From: Acanthoscelides obtectus
Taxonomy: Eukaryota; Arthropoda; Insecta; Coleoptera; Chrysomelidae
DNA: 64,000 nucleotides
Reading direction: 5' to 3'
Assembly: GCA_963669975.1 (NCBI GenBank)
Contig: CAVLJG010000001.1
Span: forward strand, 98,956,864 to 99,020,863
Positions 24,330 to 35,850 of this stretch are shown here, piece by piece (position 1 is the first letter of the stretch; each line of letters begins with the position of its first letter). Below the pieces are notes generated by a model. It was not told the origin of the DNA. It made no database searches and worked only from the letters and a program-made list of their open reading frames with translations. The position numbers were made by a program, and so were the translations under genes.

Positions 24330-24765
24330 ATTTGATAATATTATATTACGCACTAGTGGAATGTCACCGGTTTGGGGCTCTGCAAATAGGCCGCTAATGA
24401 AACTGGTTGAAAAAGCAGAGAAATCTATTCTGAAACTACTATACAACAACCTCATTTATACGGATCTAAACTTTTATACGCTGAAACAAAAATTCTAAGC
24501 AAAAAACAAAAATTATATATTAAAAGCATTACTATAGATCAACATAAAAATAAGAATAACATATTCTACAAGAATTATAATCAAAATACTAGAAAAAAAC
24601 TCTTAAGTTACTTTACTCACCCCAAAGAAAGACATCATACTCAGAGCATTTATCTGTCAGACTCCACTATTATACAATATTCCAGCAAAAATTAATAAAT
24701 ATAATATCATTAAATTCAAGAAAGAACTCAAAGGTTGGTTAAGAGAAATTCCAAATTAAAACATA
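24330..24765 (+). pseudogene. Non-LTR retrotransposon, C-terminal scrap
   Basis: Frames give a VWGSANRPLMKLVEKAEKSI-like stretch followed by LKLLYNN, DLNFYTLKQK, LLYNIPAKINKYNIIKFKKE and LKGWLREIPN with a stop. This is the region after the reverse transcriptase where hits of the form WG.......L...QK..L occur, ending in a short helix and stop. Several frame breaks; no 5' part. Confidence 0.6.
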
Positions 24766-25012
24766 ATAACACATATACACACACTTTGCATAAAAAGACT
24801 TGCAGTCCAATAATAGAATTGAAATTTATAATACACAATACGCCGCATTCGCTGTACTCGTATAATCTGATATATCATATATGCTATTTATTTTTTTCCA
24901 AGCACAAGGACATCCTTTTCTGGATTGAAATTACTTCACCATGGTGTATATCAATGTGAATAAATTATTATTATTTCATATACAAAATATATTAAATCAT
25001 TTGAATTGATTA

Positions 25013-26949
25013 TACAGGGTGGCGCATCGAAAACGAAACAGACGCATTTACTGGCAGCTTAGTTTTTTTTTGAAAAACGCTCAGACCCGTCGATTTTGTT
25101 TTCGAGGGGAACACAAGTTTGGCAAAAAATCACATTAGCACGTGCAGCCCCATAAGCGGGGGTGACACCACCCCCAAAATCTTAAATGGAAAGGTGAGCC
25201 AAGTGCTACCTTATTTTGAAGGTCTTTCAATTCCCTTTATAGTGATGTAAAATACATGAGCTTCAGATCAGTAGTTTTGAAGATTTATTGATTTAAAGCT
25301 TAAAGTAGACTTTAATAGGTACCTACATCAAATTAGTTTGTACTACTTTCAGAAGAAATTTGACTAAAAGAATTCACTTAATAAGTAAATGCTTTCCTTC
25401 ACTACGCCCATGGTTTGTTTATCATTTTGTTGTTGAAAATAGCTATTGGAGCGTTTTTTTTGTAACAAACAAGTTATTTCTTGAAGAAAGATAAGGAAAT
25501 ATCTCATACTTATTTTAAATAAGAATTTAGTACATAGTTTGCGATTGATTTGACCAAACTTTGTTGCTAAAATAACTTTTAACGCTTTATTTCATAAATT
25601 AACCATGGTATATTCCACAGCAGAAAGATTTGAAATTATCGAAGTATTTTTCGGAAATAATCACTGCGCTAATAGAACAGCAGAAATATGTAATGAGCGA
25701 CACGAGAACAGTAATGTGAATGGAAAATATGTTCTATAACTTGTAGCTAAATTTCGGGAAACTGGGTCAGTCGCCAATAAAAAACGCAACATTGAAAATC
25801 CCTTAAGGAACGACGCAATAGAAGTGGGTGTTTTAGGGCAAGTTTATGTAGATCCTACGTTAAGTACCCGCAAACTGGAGACTGTGTGTGGTGTTAGCCG
25901 ACGTACTGTCCAACGGATTCTAAAGGCCCATAGTTTTCATCCGTATAAAATTCACCTGGTACAAGAACTTAATGAAGACATTTTCTATTCAACACTTGCT
26001 TTTCCGATGAATGTTCCTTTTTCTTAAATGGCGTAGTAAATCGTCATAATTGGTCCGATTCTAATCCCAGGATTTATCATGAGGTTCATACACAGCAGCC
26101 ACAAAGGTTAAATGTTTGGGCTGGTATTTTTGGCGATCATTTAGTTGGTCCTTTTTTCTTACCTGGAAATTTAACCGGTGAAATGTATTTGGAATTACTG
26201 GAAGACGCCATAGATCCTGAATTGACAGCCATAATTGAAAATCAAATTGATCGGCGGTACATTGCGAATAGGTTGATGTTCCAACAGAATGGTACCCCAC
26301 CACATTACGCATTACGTGTTCGACAATATTTAGATCAGATCATCATTGAATGCCCCCCAAGATCGCCAGATTTATCACCTTTGTATTTCTTTGTGTGGGA
26401 TCATTTAAAAAGCAAAATCTATGCTACTCAGCCAACATCATTAGAAGGCCTGCGACAAGGGATTGTGAATGAGTGCCTTCAAATTACTCCTCAAATATTG
26501 CAAAATGTGCGGCAACGTTTTGAGCAAAAACTTTATTATTGCATGGAGAGTCATGGTGGCCATTTTCAACATTTACTTGCCTAACGGGTCAGTTCATTCT
26601 TCATTTTTAAATTACTTTGCTGCCAAATGTATTGATCTCCACTAATGATGATGTATTAGTTTTATTTAAGCTTTAAATCAATAAATCTTCAAAACTACTG
26701 AACTGAAGTACATTAATTTTATATCATTATAAAGGGAATTGAAAGACCTTTAAAATAAGGTATAACTCGACCCCCATTTCCATTTAAGATTTTGGGGGTG
26801 GTGTCACTCCCGCTTAGGGGGCTACACGTGCTAACGTGATTTTTTGCCAAACTTGTGTCCCCCTCAAAAACAAAATCGACGGCGTATTTCAAAAAAAAAC
26901 TGAGCGGCCAGTAAATACGTCTGTTTCGTTTTCGATGCGCCACCCTGTA
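25013..26949 (+). mobile_element. Element A2 (family A)
   Basis: Bounded by tacagggtggcgcatcgaaa and the inverse caccctgta, with inverted repeats of about 250 bp. It carries a degraded transposase in plus orientation and lacks the SINE of A1, so it shows the empty site. TA flanks both ends. Confidence 0.88.
25608..26584 (+). pseudogene. Family A transposase, copy A2
   Basis: The original start is the ATG at 25608 (MVYSTAERFEIIEVFFGNNH). A stop follows in KYVL*LVAKF. About 60 bp are lost after LVQELNED, and more near 26050. The second catalytic Asp is changed (QQNGTPPHY) and the third is Tyr (SPDLSPLYFF), so this copy could not be active. The C-terminus is intact (YYCMESHGGHFQHLLA). Confidence 0.83.
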
Positions 26950-26984
26950 TATTCTGAATTTCATTAAGTACCTTGTAATTATTT

Positions 26985-27110
26985 TTGTTTACAAAGTCAA
27001 GAATAGATTGTTAGCGAAACATCTCAATAAACTTTCAAACTGAAAGTTCATCATATAAAACTAGAGGAAAAATTGATGTTCATTTGAATTCTAAAAACTC
27101 TCTCAAAGGT
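26985..27110 (+). pseudogene. Possible non-LTR retrotransposon tail scrap
   Basis: One frame reads SSYKTRGKIDVHLNSKNSLK, resembling the HNTRNKDDFHL / YETRGSIDFYL segment near the C-terminus of the other retrotransposon copies in this window. The match is short and the call is tentative. Confidence 0.35.
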
Positions 27111-27330
27111 TGCAAATCCACAAAGAATACAAGAACTCAATCAGCTATTCAATGTTTAAAATAATATTTAAAAACTGCCAAGAGAAAATGAAGTTTGTTT
27201 TTTAAAAATGTGTTTAATCGTATGTAATTTGTATTTATAGACACACAATCGTCGTTGTTTTGATGAAACCTCTTCTGTAACAAGTTTTCCACATCTGAAC
27301 TTTCTGAATATCTGTTTGGTCAAATATACT

Positions 27331-28560
27331 AAGTGACATATAAATCCGAACACCCAGTTTAAATGGTTTTATTTTAATAAAAGTTGGTGAATGTATTTAT
27401 CTTACTGTAAATAACAAGTGAAAAATTTTCAGTCTCATCAGTTGGACATTCCGGTTTTTATACTGTTTTTTTTTAATTCACTAACGCTCTAAAAATGAAT
27501 ATTTCAGCCGCAGTAAAGAATCAACGTTGGCGGATTTTGGTTCTTGACATCCTTTACGATCGGTTACAATGCCTAGAGTACGGAGACCTGTACGATTTCG
27601 TCAACTTAGTGAGTTTGATAGGGGCCGTATAGTGGGACTTCGAGAAGCTGGACTTTCTTTTCGGGCTATTGCAGTTAGAGTGCAAAGAAGTGTAGACACT
27701 GTGGTTAGGTGTTGTCAGGCACGGCTTCGAGAAGGCCGTACGCAAAGAGCAAGGGGCACTGGACGCCGCCGTAGAACAACCGACCGTAAAGATCGCCGCC
27801 TAAGATTATTGGCCTTAAGGGATCGTTTCTCCACTACCAGGTCTATTGCAAATGAATGGTTTGCAGAACACGGAAGACCTATTGGCATGCGAAGTGTTTA
27901 CCGACAAATGAGAAGTTTTGGCTTGTTTTCATACCGGCCACACTGGGTCCTCCCTTTAACTCGAGAACACCGACGTAATCGCCTTGAGTGGTGCAGACAA
28001 CGGTCACTCTGGGATCAGGAATGGAACAGTATTGTCTTTAGTGACGAGTCTCGATTTTGTTTAGGCATGCACGATGGTCGTGCCAGGGTTAGAAGGCGAC
28101 GTGGTGAAAGGAGGAATCCACAGTTTTTTGTTGAAAGACATGTTCATCACACTGTTGGAGTTATGGTTTGGGCTGCTATAGCTTATGGTTCCAGGTCACC
28201 TTTAATCTTCATCAGAGGTAACATAAACGCGCAGCGTTATATCCACGACGTTCTAGAACCCCATCTTTTACCCTATCTTGACACCCTGGCAGATCCAACT
28301 TTCCAACAAGATAATGCCCGACCACATGTTGCAAGAGTCACAATAGGCTTCTTTCAACATAATGACGTCACATTGTTACCATGGCCACCAAGATCTCCCG
28401 ACTTATCCCCAATTGAGCACGTGTGGGATATGATGGGTAGGAGATTGCTCAATTTGCAACGTCCTCCTCAGACTCTAGAAGCACTTCGAGAGGAGTACTT
28501 ATACAAAATTTTATTAAAATAAAACCATTTAAACTGGGTGTTCGGATTTATATGTCACTA
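27331..28560 (+). mobile_element. Element H, Tc1-type (DD34E)
   Basis: Terminal inverted repeats of about 50 bp: agtgacatataaatccgaac at the left and its inverse at the right, continuing through acccagtttaaatggtttta. Flanked by TA on the left; the right flank is less clear. The internal gene is one long open frame. The element seems to have lost part of its 3' interior, because the gene runs into the right repeat. Confidence 0.9.
27569..28522 (+). CDS. Tc1-type transposase, 317 aa, C-terminus truncated
   Basis: Starts MPRVRRPVRFRQLSEFDRGR. Residues 10-60 form the first helix-turn-helix (GLSFRAIAVRVQRSVDTV); the GRRRRTT motif and a second HTH (IANEWFAEHGRPIGMRSVYR) follow. The catalytic triad is intact: Asp in VFSDESRF, Asp in FQQDNARPH and Glu in SPDLSPIEHVW, with 34 residues between the last two. 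The frame has no stop, which suggests recent insertion. After LEALREE the sequence passes directly into the terminal repeat (YLYKILLK), so some 50 usual C-terminal residues are missing. Activity is doubtful. Confidence 0.88.
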   Translation: MPRVRRPVRFRQLSEFDRGRIVGLREAGLSFRAIAVRVQRSVDTVVRCCQARLREGRTQRARGTGRRRRTTDRKDRRLRLLALRDRFSTTRSIANEWFAEHGRPIGMRSVYRQMRSFGLFSYRPHWVLPLTREHRRNRLEWCRQRSLWDQEWNSIVFSDESRFCLGMHDGRARVRRRRGERRNPQFFVERHVHHTVGVMVWAAIAYGSRSPLIFIRGNINAQRYIHDVLEPHLLPYLDTLADPTFQQDNARPHVARVTIGFFQHNDVTLLPWPPRSPDLSPIEHVWDMMGRRLLNLQRPPQTLEALREEYLYKILLK

Positions 28561-29609
28561 CAAGAGTTTCATAATAAGAAACTCTAATAATTCTGCAGAT
28601 ATTTACTAAAAATAGGTGTGAAAGAAAGGGAAACCATTTTTTAAATCTAAAACGGTTAAAAACAGGAGTTTTCGTCAAAACAACGATGATATGCTATACA
28701 TGTATAAAATATGTTTCTATGTATCACACACTGTGTGGTCGCCACCGCTACCGCGCCAGTTCACGGACGCCTTACCAGTTCTTATGTCTTCTTTAACTTG
28801 TGGTTGCGCAATAGTTGCTTCCTGAAGCACGTAATAATGCTGCTGTTTATCCCTTAAGCCTAATGTTAACTATCCGTATCGGTAACGATGCTTGTTTGTA
28901 TTCCAAAACTGGGTCAATCATAATAAATTGCACTGCGATAGAAGTGTACTTTCCCTTTCTATTCACCCAGCAGGTTTGTTTGTCTTTATGATTCCACGTC
29001 CTTTGTACAACACTATCAGTAAACAGTAAACTATCTCGACCGCACGAACTGTTTGGTTCGTGTGGAGTTCGGAAACACACGTAGTTAACCCTTAATTGAA
29101 CAAGTTTCGTAATAGCTGAACCGATATGCCGATAAACGTTGCAGCGTCTCTCTTATCCTGAACATACGGATGTTAGGAAGTATGATAAACCGGGTGTCAG
29201 ACTTCCACATTCCACTACATTTATGTCACGGTTACGACTTGAGGAATAGCTAACAAGTCAGCTAAGTTGTGAAATTGTCACATGAGGATAACATGGTTTG
29301 GAACTGATACAAGATAAAGAATGCACACGTCGTATGGTAAAAAAATAACAGACTTTATTGCAGGAACGAAGAGTGGTTACAAATATTGAACAAAATCTGT
29401 CTGTGCCTCGATATAATTCTAATCTTTATAGGAAAAATAACAGAGCTGTATCGAAAAAAAGAAGTAAAAAGCAAAAATTTCTTAATGAGCTTGCTTGCCA
29501 TACAATTCAATTTGTTGGAATAATGGGCTTGTACCACATAGTTATGTTACCAACAGGATTCCATAACTTACATCATCAAAAAGCAAATTATAGAAATGGT
29601 GATACTAAC

Positions 29610-30533
29610 TGTTTTCACTATAGAAAATGTTTAGTAACCCAAAGAAAAATGATTGGAAATTATATACAAAATCAAGAAATGAGTGTGTAGCAGTTCTCAC
29701 GGGGGAAAAGAAAAGATGCTATGATAAGAATATCGATTAAAACATTAACATTGTTTCTCCAACTAGGAAGACTGAATAATCTGAAATTATTGGAGAAAGA
29801 ATGAAAACTTATTTTACAAACACTGTACATCAAATAGTGACGTCGATTGATGGCGGTGATCCAAACTTATGTTCATTACAAGTATATCATAATTCGTCAA
29901 TGAATCAATTTAGGTCAATGAACATCAACAATCTAAGAAAAGCTATTTCACAATTGAAAAATAATAAAAATCCAAGTGAGAATCTTTCAAAAAAGATGAT
30001 TGTTTTGAACATAATTGGAGAGGAATTATTATTATTGGTGAATCATTGTTTAGTACATGGTGAATTCCCATCAAAATTAATGTTCCACCATTACTCCTGT
30101 GCAAAATGTTTAATATCCTGAGCTGTATACAAATATGTGACCGATTAACATCTTGCCAGATGCGGAGAAGCTTTTCGAAGGGATCGAATTCATTGAAGAA
30201 AACAAAATTGTGACAAAAAATCAAGCTGGATTTAGAAAAAAATATTCTACAGAAACAGCAATCCAAATGGTGGTGGAAGACTTGGGATGAGAAAGAATGT
30301 ACTGTAACAGTATTTTTAGACTTCAAAAGGGCATTTGAGACTATAGATAGGGAAAAATTGTTAATTAAATTGCATCGCTACGGTTTTACAGGATCAGTAT
30401 AATACATTTTACAAAATTATTTAGTAAATAGAAGTCAAAAAACAAGTTTGAAATATTACGTCAAGCGTATATCAGTAGGGGAGTCGCAGGGGAGTAAACT
30501 AGGCCGTTACTATTTATGACTTATAAAGGGTGT
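29610..30533 (+). pseudogene. Non-LTR retrotransposon R1, left part
   Basis: DWKLYTKSRNECVAVLTGEK and KRCYDKNID match the linker before the reverse transcriptase. FNTVH-like and INNLRKAISQLKNNKNPSEN follow, then PINILPDAEKLFE, FIEENKIVTKNQAGFRKKYS, TETAIQMVVED, a frame-broken FLDFKRAFETID, and VGESQGSKLGR (decayed GVPQGSxLG). The sequence is interrupted by B2 exactly within the next motif and resumes at 32880. Confidence 0.8.
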
Positions 30534-32879
30534 TTCAGTTTATTGTTGCATAACTTTAAGATTCGATAGAACTTTTAAAATTAATGCATAAAGTCTTTAT
30601 AAACATGGGTCGAAAAATGCGTGGCTTCCGAAATACAGGGTGTTTAAATTTACTTTCTAAAATAGTTTTTTTTAAATATTACGAACAATATTTGATGTAT
30701 AACAGTGAAAATTGGTATACAAGGGTTTTTTAGTACGACAAAACGAACCACGGGCATAGTTTTACTGTAGCCGCTAGAGGGCGCTCTCTACTGTACCTGT
30801 AGTGTATTAAAATGACAGAAAATTTTTTCTTAGTGTAATTTTTTGCTTTTTGAATAAAACAACTGATTCTTCGCACTTTTCAACATAAAAAAGCTCTCCT
30901 GTGAGTTTTCGTTATAGTTAGCAGTTTTTGAGATATTTCGATTTTTAAGGTTCGATGCATTTTTAATTATTTATGGGAAAATACAATTTTTTTTACATTT
31001 TCGATTTGGGCATTATAAGTAATTAAGACGATCGTTTAGATTGTGTTTTTACACACAGCAATAATTGCTAACTACAAATACACACAAAACAACAAAATAT
31101 TAATTTGTTTAATTTTCCAATATTATTTTTTAAAATTAAATTAATTATTTACAACTAAAATGCTATTTTATTAGTTAGGACAAACATACAAAATCTAAAG
31201 TAGTTGCTCGAAATGTAAACCCAATTGTTCAATACACAATTCACATCTACGAATGATCGAACGTCGCATTATTCAAATAAGGCCTTATTTCATCACATGC
31301 ATTCCTGATTATGTCTATTAGCATATCTCTTGTGATTAAGGGAGTCTGGTACACTTTTTCTTTTAGAAATCCCCACACAAAGAAATCTAATGGATTTAGG
31401 TCAGGGGATTGTGGAGGCCAGGCGACTGGTCCTCCACGGCCGATTCATCTTGTATAATTTTCGTCCAGCCAGTTTCTAACTATTCTCGAATAATGAGCTG
31501 GACAACCATCAAGCTGGAACCAGGCCAATCTTCTTAAATCTAACATAACGTCATCCCACATATTTGCATGTTCAGCCTTTAAAAATTCCAAGAAGGTCGC
31601 AGCATTTAACCTTGCAGGCAAAAGGTAGGGTCCAAATAGTCGATTAAGGTAGATACCAATCCACAGGTTCACACTAAATTCATGCTGAAAATTTCTTTCC
31701 CGAACTGCATGCGGATTTTCATGCGACCAAATATGTTGATTATGAAAATTTACCACTCCACGTCTAGTGAAGCATGACTCATCGGTCCATAAAACGTTAC
31801 TTAAAAACTCCCTATTATTATCAGTTCTAGCAAGAATCCCCTGACAAAATGTGATTCTTCGTTCTCCGTGACCTGGCTGTAGACCTTGCACAGTAGGTTG
31901 CAAATCGCAAGGACGTCTATGGTCATTTCTAAGAACACGGTGAACATGGCTTGCTGAAATTCCCAAGGCACCAGCAACTCTCCTAACACTTGTGGTCGGA
32001 TCTCTATCAAACTCACGCAGAATCATACGGGTAAATCTGCGCTGACGAACATTTATGTTTTGATCCCTTTGGAGATTTCCAAGACCATTTTCAATTATTT
32101 GGCGATGCACTCTTACAACTACTGAGCGAGTTGGATGTCGTCTGTTTGGAAATCTTCGTGCGTATTCTGGCTGCTTCTGCTGCGTTTCCATTAACAAAGC
32201 CATACACAAAATGAATATCGGCTAACTCTTGATTGGAGAATAAAAACGGCATTTTTATAAAACTTACAAAAAAAACAGGTAAAAGAAACTAAATTTCGTG
32301 CATTCACAATGGCAAAAAAACGTTTCAGGTTTTAACAGACAACAAAACTAACTGTCAACTAATTGACGTTTAACTTTAATCTGCTTTCAATTTCAAAAAT
32401 ATTTGCAGGCACAGCCTACATCTAAAAATTATCGAGATACTGACTTCTTAACGTTGTTTTATCATAAATAATTAAAAATGCATCAAACCTTAAAAATCGA
32501 AATATCTCAAAAACGGCTAACTATAACGAAAATTCACATAAGAGCTTTCTTATGTTGAAAAGTGCGAAGAATCAGTTTTTTTATTCAACAAGCAAAAAGT
32601 TGCACTAAGAAATTTTTTTCGGTCATTTTAATACACTACAGGTAGAATAGAGAGCGCCCTCTAGTGACTACAGTAAAACACTTGTATACCAATTTTCACT
32701 GTTATACATCAAATATTGTTCGAAATATTTAAAAAAAACTATTTTAGAAAGTAAATTTAAACACCCTGTATTCGGAAGCCACGCATTTTTCGACCCATGT
32801 TTATATAGACTTTATGCATCAATTTTAAAAGTTCTATAGAATCTTAAAGTTATGCAACAATAAACTGAAACACCCTGTA
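30534..32879 (-). mobile_element. Element B2 (family B), nested in R1
   Basis: 2.35 kb with inverted repeats of about 445 bp, the longest seen here. The left end is taaagggtgtttcagttt and the right is the inverse, ending caccctgta. The retrotransposon frame continues across the insertion with TA at the junction. An inner tacagggtgttt motif lies about 110 bp inside each end. It carries a nearly complete transposase on the minus strand. Confidence 0.9.
31250..32252 (-). pseudogene. Family B transposase, copy B2, two lesions
   Basis: The start at 32252 gives MPFLFSNQELADIHFVYGFV. A 2 bp loss near 32166 (tattctgg against tattctctgg in B1) shifts the frame before YARRFPNRRHPTRS. The rest is open: VAGALGISASHVHRVLRND, LWTDESCFTRRGV, FQLDGCPAHYSRIVRNWLDE. 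TGA replaces the Trp codon in NYTR*IGRGG, then SPDLNPLDFFVWGFLKEK follows to a stop near 31250. Spacing between the last two Asp is 40 residues, one fewer than in families A, C and D. All three catalytic Asp are present. Confidence 0.86.
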
Positions 32880-33590
32880 TAAGTGATATCTCTGACATTT
32901 TAAAACACTGCAAAATTCAAATATTTGCGGGCGATACATTGAGCACATAAACATTTGGGCATTGCTTTAGAACTATTAAATAATTATAATAAAAAAGTAT
33001 GAACTGGTTGTATGTGAAAAAATTAAAGTAGTCGAATCATTTTAATATCTTGGTTAGTAAACTACTGTTTCACTAGCATTATGAATACATTATATCAGAA
33101 ATATTAAAAAAGATAAATTATTTCTATAGAGTTTCCCATAATCTTTGTATGTATTCTAATAAAATTGTGTATAACATTATAATTCTTCCCCATTTTGTAT
33201 ATTGTTCAACCATAAAGCTATGAGAATCGTTTTAAATAAAAACAAATATGCTAGGATTAAGTCTATGTTAGAAAAACTACAGTGGTTGGATGTAAAAAAA
33301 TTCTCATGCTATTTAGTTCTCATTTTCATATTAAAATTAAAAAATCATTTATTACCACCACATTTAGAAAACTTCACAAAATTAAATGGTCATTATCATA
33401 ATTATTACGAAACTAGAGGCAGTATAGATTTTTATCTCTAAAACTGTAATACTAGCATTACTAGAAAATCTGTATTTCTAAAAGGAGTATTTGTATTTAT
33501 TAAGATGAATAATGATATTGAACAGTGTTCGAATTTAAAAATGTTTATGGTGAAATTAAAAAATCACTTTATGAATACAAAAAATTCATA
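32880..33590 (+). pseudogene. Non-LTR retrotransposon R1, right part
   Basis: Resumes as SDISDILKHCKIQIFAGDTL (the FADDT motif, one Asp changed to Gly). It continues with frame breaks to MRIVLNKNKYARIKSMLEKL, QWLDVKKFSCYLVLIFILKL and ETRGSIDFYL. It ends near 33590. Together with 29610-30533 it forms one 5'-truncated copy. Confidence 0.78.
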
Positions 33591-34007
33591 GTGATATAAA
33601 ATTACAGAAAATGGATCGAAAAAAATGCGTAAACGAATAATTATACAAAATTGGCAATGTAGCTTTAATGCTAGATAAATCTTCAACAACAATAAGTTTA
33701 CTCGCAGAGTTAGAAGAACAAGAGGAAGAATAGATTTCGCACCCACGCTCCCTGAAATGAAAAAAAAAACGTTTTTAATTCTTGACAGGTGAAAACTTTG
33801 ATGCTAGATGGACCACAATACTTGTAACAAAGGTGGTGGAGGCTCCCGTACATTCACACAGTGAGATTGAAACGTCCCTAGCGTAGTATCTGTATCATCA
33901 AAGCGTTGTGGTTATAAAACTCAGGGTCATATTTAAATTTCACAAGGGCGCGAGATATGCAAGAAGAGCCTCTAATTCTATCTTACGAAAAATGATATTT
34001 TTTTCAG

Positions 34008-34192
34008 CGTCTCCATACTTCTCAGCACCATCACGCTTAGTAACTGTAAAGAAAGGAGATACTGCACTACTGCATTGTGATGTGAACGGCGACAAACCAA
34101 TCAACGTGATCTGGTCAAAGGGTGATAAGACTGAACTGAATCCGTCGATGAACTACAGGGTAAACGTGAAGCAAGATGTCACTCCTGATGGT
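34008..34192 (+). CDS. Dscam2: Dscam exon, Ig9 first half
   Basis: 185 bp, entering in phase 1 and leaving in phase 0. Acceptor is atttttttcag. It encodes SPYFSAPSRLVTVKKGDTA, the first Ig9 cysteine (LLHCDVNGDKPI) and tryptophan (VIWSKGD), ending KQDVTPDG before gtaagtacc. A mariner element starts only about 11 bp past the donor, leaving just the splice consensus as original intron on that side. Confidence 0.92.
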
Positions 34193-34203
34193 GTAAGTAC
34201 CTA

Positions 34204-35258
34204 TACAGGGTTTGTCCGGAAAGTTATAGGACTGGGTCGATTTAAAAATACTTATTGAGCTACTTGTTACAATTCTTTAAAAACTTTCAAAATAGGCTCC
34301 TTCTGCGTCGATGCAGCGCTGCTAGCGCGATTTCCAAGCATTGAAGGCGTCACGGAAGGCATTCTCCGGAATAGCCTTGAGAGCCGCGGTGCATGCTGCT
34401 TGAATCCCCTCTGTCGTCTCAAAATGCTTGCCTATTATCAGGGGGGGCACATCTGGGCTGTAGGGCGGCTGCGGAAGCGTTGGGATGCCGGCCTTGGTCA
34501 GGTAGCTGTTCACAAGAAAGGCGGTGTGAGCCGGGGCGTTCTCGTGGTGCAAGTCGGCTGCGAGCACTTCCACGTAAAACTTGGCGTTGACGGTTTGTCC
34601 AGGAGGAACAAATTCATGGTGGACGATGCCTTTGATGTCAAAAAGACAATGAGCATCGTTTTCACTTTGGATTTGCTCATTCTTCCCTTTTTTGGGCGAG
34701 GAGACGCCGTCGTGTGCCACTCGGAAGATTGCCTCTTTGTCTCGGGATCATACTCAAAGATCCACGACACGTCACCTGTGATTACGTTATTCAAAAATTG
34801 GGGGTGCCTTTCACACATGTTCAAATTTTCTTGGCACACTTCCACTCGCCGCAGTTTCTGGTCGTCAGTGAGCACTTTTGGGATCATCTTCGCGCACACC
34901 TTGCGCATATTCAAATACTGAGTCACAATGTCATGAACCACAGATTTAGGTGAAGTTAACATCTGGGCAATTAAACGAATACTTAGTCGACGGTCGTCGC
35001 AGATTTACCGAGTTTCACACAGAATTTAATCGCGTACCTCTGCTCTAACGAACGCTGCATTTTCGGCTTGCACCACTCACAGAAACACGTCGCGCGAAAA
35101 TGCCTGTCCTGACTCTCCAAGTGCACGGAGACAACTGACCAGCCACTCATTCGTTAGCTAGGAACGCCCTCTACCGAATCCAGTCGTTGCGCGCACGCTC
35201 CGAAGTACAGTCATGGCGGAAGAAAATGAGTCCTATTACTTTCCGGACAAACCCTGTA
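34204..35258 (-). mobile_element. Mariner element beside the Ig9 donor
   Basis: Inverted repeats tacagggtttgtccggaaag at both ends, flanked by TA. Minus-strand coding pieces: MQRSLEQRYAIKFCVKLGKS, SPKSVVHDIVTQYLNMRKVC, WIFEYDPETKRQSSEWHTTA, VHHEFVPPGQTVNAKFYVEV, then LHHENAPAHTAFLVNSYL and PPYSPDVPP. The second catalytic Asp is Glu (HHEN) and the third is missing. At 1055 bp it is shorter than the usual 1.3 kb, with two internal deletions. It begins 11 bp after the splice donor of exon 34008-34192. Confidence 0.9.
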
Positions 35259-35683
35259 TTTACTTCTAATTTAAGTATATTGCCTGCACTAGTTACGGAG
35301 ATAGTTGAATGCTTCACTTGCTTAAATACATTTTCTTCCAGAAAGTGGTACACTATTCTCCACTACAATCGAGTTCAGAACGTAACAGCAAGTAACAGCT
35401 CATCTACTAACATTCAAAATACCCCATATCGTCAAGTAACAAATGCGTACCTCATACTGCTTTGTACTTTATAGCGGCGCTAATACTTTTGTGTCAGCTT
35501 TTTGCGTAAAGTGGTTGGAAAAGTTTTGGTTCAAAATCACGAGCCAGCAATATACAGTGTCACATTTACAGCTTTTACATGTGACTGTGCATGCACCCAT
35601 TTTTACAGTAATTTTTCGTGGCATTATCTTCTCTTCTTCGAGAATTACAGCACCAAAAAGGTTAAGAAAATGAAAGAAAAATG

Positions 35684-35709
35684 TTTAATAATAATAATAA
35701 TAATAATAA
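35684..35709 (+). repeat. ATA microsatellite
   Basis: About eight aat/ata units (aataataataataataata), in intron sequence between two mobile elements. Confidence 0.9.
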
Positions 35710-35850
35710 GAACGGAGGCACATTAATATTAATTTGTCCTAGAATATTGCAGATGAAACCTTTCTTCCGATTTCTAAGCTTTGAATTACAAAATGCCCAC
35801 ACAGTTCAGCATTGCTAACTCCTTGCTCATATAAGCTTCCTCATACTTTA

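Larger units (their letters stand above)
23978..34007 (+). other. intron Ig8 to Ig9 (10.0 kb)
   Basis: It holds a retrotransposon tail (24330-24765), element A2 (25013-26949), a possible retrotransposon scrap (26985-27110), Tc1 element H (27331-28560), and retrotransposon R1 (29610-33590) split by B2 (30534-32879). Nothing is recognised in 23978-24329, 28561-29609 or 33591-34007. Confidence 0.78.

Noticed and set aside
29358..29690. 110-residue open frame as a separate gene
   Set aside because: Low-complexity, Lys/Asn-rich translation of AT-rich DNA; its right end overlaps the retrotransposon R1 linker in another frame.
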